From CAZFNQ01 sp964520375 (GTDB lineage Bacteria > Patescibacteriota > Saccharimonadia > Saccharimonadales > JANWIN01): a stretch of 8,518 nucleotides of DNA. This document shows, piece after piece, positions 7,308 through 8,518 of the stretch; within the stretch, counting starts at the first letter, position 1, and each line of letters starts with the position of its first letter. The stretch covers positions 1 through 8,518 of the forward strand of contig CAZFNQ010000021.1 of NCBI GenBank assembly GCA_964520375.1, written 5' to 3'. The notes below the pieces were generated by a model. That model was given only the letters and a program-made list of their open reading frames with translations, had not been told where the DNA came from and searched no databases. The position numbers were made by a program, and so were the translations under genes.

Positions 7308-7745
7308 TTATTCTTCGCTAACTTTAATTTCTCGGTTATACCGCTTTTTTATATAGTCGGCCTTAAACTTATTGATCTCTTTGTTTTGCAAGTGCGGATC
7401 TTCTCTGGTACGCTCGACAATAGCTTTAGCTTTGTTAACCCATTCTTGCTCAATTAAATCACTGTCTTCGGCTAACTCAGGTACGTCAGGGGCGAGAGAT
7501 TGAGCATTGGATACGTTTACTATGGGTAATGGCGGTGCTATTGGCGGTAGTATAGGACTGGGAGTCACGCTTGTGGGTACCGGTGGTGCTTGGCTAGTCT
7601 GTGGTCGTTCAGAGCTATTGCTGGCGGTTTCGGCCTTTCGGGGTCGGTTGTCGGCATTTTGCTCTGGTAAATTAGCAGTTTGCCCCTCATATTGAGGTTT
7701 AGGCAGGTCCACACCTGGTTGATAGTTGGTATCCGCGTTGTCCAT
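7308..7745 (-). CDS. Proline-rich protein with conserved charged C-terminal module, 145 aa
   Basis: The function is unknown. Residues 1-50 are polar. Residues 51-76 are a proline-rich stretch (APPVP, ILPPIAPPLP). Residues 90-145 form a charged, probably helical module (DSDLIEQEWVNKAKAIVERT, then NKFKADYIKKRY). I recall this C-terminal pattern from short hypothetical proteins of CPR bacteria, where the proline-rich front varies and the EWVxKAK...FKADYxKKRY end is kept. There is no signal peptide or membrane helix, so it is cytoplasmic or bound to a membrane partner. It sits 2 nt before the VirD4-like ATPase gene and 27 nt after the four-helix membrane protein gene, consistent with an accessory subunit of the same apparatus. 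The ATG is at 7743-7745, with AAAAGG only 2 nt before it, an unusually tight spacing. Confidence 0.85.
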   Translation of the reverse strand: MDNADTNYQPGVDLPKPQYEGQTANLPEQNADNRPRKAETASNSSERPQTSQAPPVPTSVTPSPILPPIAPPLPIVNVSNAQSLAPDVPELAEDSDLIEQEWVNKAKAIVERTREDPHLQNKEINKFKADYIKKRYNREIKVSEE

Positions 7746-7754
7746 TACCTTTTT

Positions 7755-7760
7755 ATTATA
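7755..7760 (-). promoter_or_regulatory. Possible internal -10 box before the 145-aa gene
   Basis: A perfect TATAAT on the minus strand ends 9 nt before the ATG of the 145-aa gene. A transcript from it would be nearly leaderless. No TTGACA-like box stands at 16-18 bp, so it may be a chance hexamer in an AT-rich 27-nt spacer. Confidence 0.25.
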
Positions 7761-7772
7761 CGCGTGGCATGG

Positions 7773-8126
7773 CTATTTTTGTATCTTAAATTTGGCAGCA
7801 TAAAAGCTGGCAATTGCCCCAAACACGGCAATTAATAAACCGTCTTTAAGCGTTAATTGATTAATCGAGTCCAGTAGTAATATTAAAGTCGGTACAATAG
7901 CTATAAGCGCTGCCAGACTTAGCCGCCTTTGCTGAAAACGTGCCAGTGGAGTTAGCCAATCAATTATCAATAGGGCCGTTAGAAAAAGTATTATAAATAG
8001 CCAGACAAAAGGTGCTATTAACCAGCCAATGGCTAGCTTGTTGGGGTTTGTGGTAAACAAAAAAACAAAGAAGCTAGTGTACATTAATGCTAATAATACG
8101 AACTTTTTGATGCGTGATTTGGCCAT
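7773..8126 (-). CDS. Four-helix integral membrane protein, 117 aa
   Basis: I do not recognise a named family. The protein is almost entirely membrane-embedded. It has a basic start (AKSRIKK) and hydrophobic segments at about 9-25, 32-57, 69-87 and 94-112. A basic loop (RFQQRR, 63-68) lies between helices two and three, and the end is KFKIQK. The positive-inside rule would place the N-terminus, this loop and the C-terminus in the cytoplasm. It is the first gene of the minus-strand operon that leads to the VirD4-like ATPase, and a small membrane protein in that position could be a channel or scaffold subunit. That role is inferred from context only. The ATG at 8124-8126 has AGGGG with a 4-nt spacer before it, and an in-frame TAA lies upstream. 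A 393-bp structured noncoding region precedes it. Confidence 0.8.
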   Translation of the reverse strand: MAKSRIKKFVLLALMYTSFFVFLFTTNPNKLAIGWLIAPFVWLFIILFLTALLIIDWLTPLARFQQRRLSLAALIAIVPTLILLLDSINQLTLKDGLLIAVFGAIASFYAAKFKIQK

Positions 8127-8169
8127 TCTACCCCTGTTGGCTGTATATAATTACGAACAAATAAAAGTA

Positions 8170-8185
8170 CCATAGCAAAGTATGG
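8170..8185. repeat. Small hairpin next to the operon start
   Basis: CCATA (8170-8174) and TATGG (8181-8185) pair around a 6-nt loop. Read on the minus strand it is followed by TACTTTTATTTG, so it could be a weak attenuator between the structured leader and the first gene. The stem is short and AT-rich. Confidence 0.3.
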
Positions 8186-8205
8186 CCTAAAATCTAGATA
8201 TATGG

Positions 8206-8267
8206 AAGCCTGGCGGTAAATGCGCTCTTTATTTAGTAAATTATTTAGCGCTTACCGCCATTGGCTT
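8206..8267. repeat. Long imperfect hairpin, 19 bp with two opposite 2-nt bulges
   Basis: The left arm is AAGCC (8206-8210), TGGCGGTAA (8211-8219), a bulged AT, then GCGCT (8222-8226). The right arm is AGCGC (8247-8251), TTACCGCCA (8252-8260), a bulged TT, then GGCTT (8263-8267). All 19 positions are Watson-Crick pairs around a 20-nt AT-only-like loop. A perfect 5+9+5 bp match is very unlikely by chance. Neither side is followed by a T-run, so it is not a standard terminator. Confidence 0.85.
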
Positions 8268-8272
8268 TGACT

Positions 8273-8317
8273 GACCGCTCTTTCCCGTATTGGCGGGATG
8301 AGAGCGATAACGCGGTC
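8273..8317. repeat. Compound hairpin with alternative pairing
   Basis: On the plus strand GACC (8273-8276) pairs with GGTC (8314-8317), GCTCT (8277-8281) with AGAGC (8301-8305), and CCCG (8284-8287) with CGGG (8294-8297). This leaves an internal loop and an 8-nt bulge (8306-8313). The outer part can instead pair as GACCGC with GCGGTC (8312-8317), at the expense of the AGAGC stem. Two exclusive folds sharing bases are typical of regulatory RNAs. Confidence 0.65.
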
Positions 8318-8335
8318 GAGGGCCCGCTATTTTTT
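8312..8335 (+). terminator. Possible intrinsic terminator for a plus-strand RNA
   Basis: GCGG (8312-8315) can pair with CCGC (8324-8327) around an 8-nt loop, and GCGGG (8293-8297) can pair with CCCGC (8323-8327) over a longer span. TATTTTTT follows directly (8328-8335). This looks like a Rho-independent terminator, but no plus-strand gene ends here. It would make sense only if the hairpin region itself is transcribed on the plus strand. Confidence 0.35.
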
Positions 8336-8365
8336 GTAAGTTTTTGTATGCGACTTACATTATTT

Positions 8366-8394
8366 ACGTTACTACACTGTAATGCTTATGTCAA
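8366..8394 (-). promoter_or_regulatory. Candidate promoter for the minus-strand operon
   Basis: A perfect TTGACA -35 (8389-8394) is followed at 17 bp by TAACGT (8366-8371), which keeps the TA and final T of a -10 box. Transcription would begin near 8358 and give a leader of about 230 nt that contains both hairpins before the membrane-protein gene. An alternative, TTGTTC-17 bp-TTTAAT at 8472-8500, lies further upstream. Confidence 0.4.
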
Positions 8395-8409
8395 CAATTT
8401 ATAATTGTT
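8393..8409. promoter_or_regulatory. Perfect AT-rich palindrome, possible operator
   Basis: AACAATT (8393-8399) and AATTGTT (8403-8409) are perfect 7-bp arms around TAT. The element overlaps the minus-strand -35 at 8389-8394 and touches the plus-strand TATAAT at 8409-8414, so one bound repressor could control both directions. The AT-rich context makes chance palindromes more likely. Confidence 0.35.
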
Positions 8410-8414
8410 ATAAT
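8406..8414 (+). promoter_or_regulatory. Extended -10 promoter pointing right
   Basis: TGTTATAAT matches the extended -10 consensus (TG, one base, TATAAT). No clear -35 is present, which an extended -10 can tolerate. It would drive a transcript leaving the window on the right. The next 100 bp hold stops in every frame, so any coding target starts beyond 8518. Confidence 0.35.
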
Positions 8415-8488
8415 GACAACCTTAATCCGTTAATAATTAATTAACTACTCGTTTCACTAATATATTCCGTTATTAAATTAACAACTAT

Positions 8489-8504
8489 TATTTTGAACAA
8501 AATA
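8489..8504. repeat. AT-rich palindrome near the right edge
   Basis: TATTTTG (8489-8495) and CAAAATA (8498-8504) are perfect 7-bp arms around AA. Together with the GTTAAT/ATTAAC pair at 8429-8445 and the palindrome at 8393-8409, three such elements sit within about 110 bp. They may be regulator sites, or may reflect the base composition. Confidence 0.3.
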
Positions 8505-8518
8505 CAAACATAGTCTTT

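Larger units (their letters stand above)
8127..8518. other. Noncoding region with strong secondary structure and opposing promoters
   Basis: No frame longer than about 30 codons is supported on either strand. The left half (8160-8340) is dominated by hairpins, with islands far richer in G+C than the surrounding bases. The right half (8340-8518) is AT-rich and holds promoter-like and palindromic elements. The layout fits either a long structured leader of the minus-strand operon or a plus-strand small RNA of about 180 nt running from a TATAAT at 8146-8151 to the T-run at 8330-8335. I cannot match it to 5S rRNA, tmRNA, RNase P RNA, SRP RNA, 6S RNA or a riboswitch class I know. Confidence 0.6.

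Noticed and set aside
8142..8173. A short minus-strand frame from an ATG at 8173 that overlaps the start of the four-helix protein.
   Set aside because: It has fewer than 30 codons, no Shine-Dalgarno, and runs out of frame into a well-supported gene.
8206..8267. An integron attC site, because the hairpin is long, imperfect and has extrahelical bases.
   Set aside because: The GTTRRRY and RYYYAAC core sites are absent, and no integrase or cassette array is present.
8206..8320. A 5S rRNA gene, because AAGCCTGGCGG followed by GCGCT resembles the start of 5S rRNA.
   Set aside because: The conserved CCGAAC loop and the rest of the 5S fold are missing, and the right arm pairs too early to close a 120-nt 5S stem.
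8281..8320. A hammerhead ribozyme on the minus strand, because GAAA and GGTC occur close together.
   Set aside because: The CTGATGA core is absent and the stems do not form a three-way junction.
8380..8518. A replication origin, because of the AT-rich palindromes and a gyrase operon in the same window.
   Set aside because: No TTATCCACA-type DnaA boxes are found in the region, and neither dnaA nor dnaN is present.
1..8518. Insertion sequence, CRISPR array, tRNA gene or phage gene.
   Set aside because: No transposase frame, regularly spaced repeats, cloverleaf or phage module is seen on either strand.

Overview
The window looks like a chromosomal piece from a Patescibacteria (CPR) genome, most likely Candidatus Saccharibacteria (TM7). 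This is a recognition call from the genes, not a computed placement. The gyrB/gyrA pair is ordinary bacterial. The surface protein (proline-rich linker, DUF11 module, LPNTG tail) with its small two-helix partner, and the VirD4-like ATPase with its two small upstream genes, resemble sets I associate with that phylum. All long frames read through with the standard code.

Left part (1-2218, minus strand): the first 87 codons of gyrA, preceded by a complete gyrB. The gyrB stop codon directly abuts the gyrA start (TAAATG). Together they encode DNA gyrase. A plausible gyrB promoter lies about 50 bp upstream of its GTG start.

Middle (2219-4220, plus strand): a 278-bp divergent spacer, then a two-gene operon. 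Gene one is a cell-surface protein interrupted by an assembly gap of exactly 100 N (2631-2730), so its true length and the frame across the gap are unknown. Gene two starts 2 nt after its stop behind a strong Shine-Dalgarno. It is a 186-aa protein with a charged, His-rich N-terminal region and two C-terminal membrane helices.

Right part (4258-8126, minus strand, convergent with the surface operon): three closely spaced genes. Transcribed right to left, they are a four-helix membrane protein, a proline-rich protein with a conserved C-terminal module, and a 1015-aa membrane-anchored VirD4/TraG/HerA-type ATPase. They look like part of a DNA-transfer or type IV secretion/pilus-like apparatus, but no relaxase, VirB4-like ATPase or pilin gene is inside the window.

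Far right (8127-8518): about 390 bp without a convincing gene, but not empty. It holds a 19-bp two-bulge hairpin, a second compound hairpin, a GC-rich stem with a T-run, opposing promoter-like elements and several AT-rich palindromes. It is the best candidate in the window for something undescribed: either a structured 5' leader of the ATPase operon or an independent small RNA.
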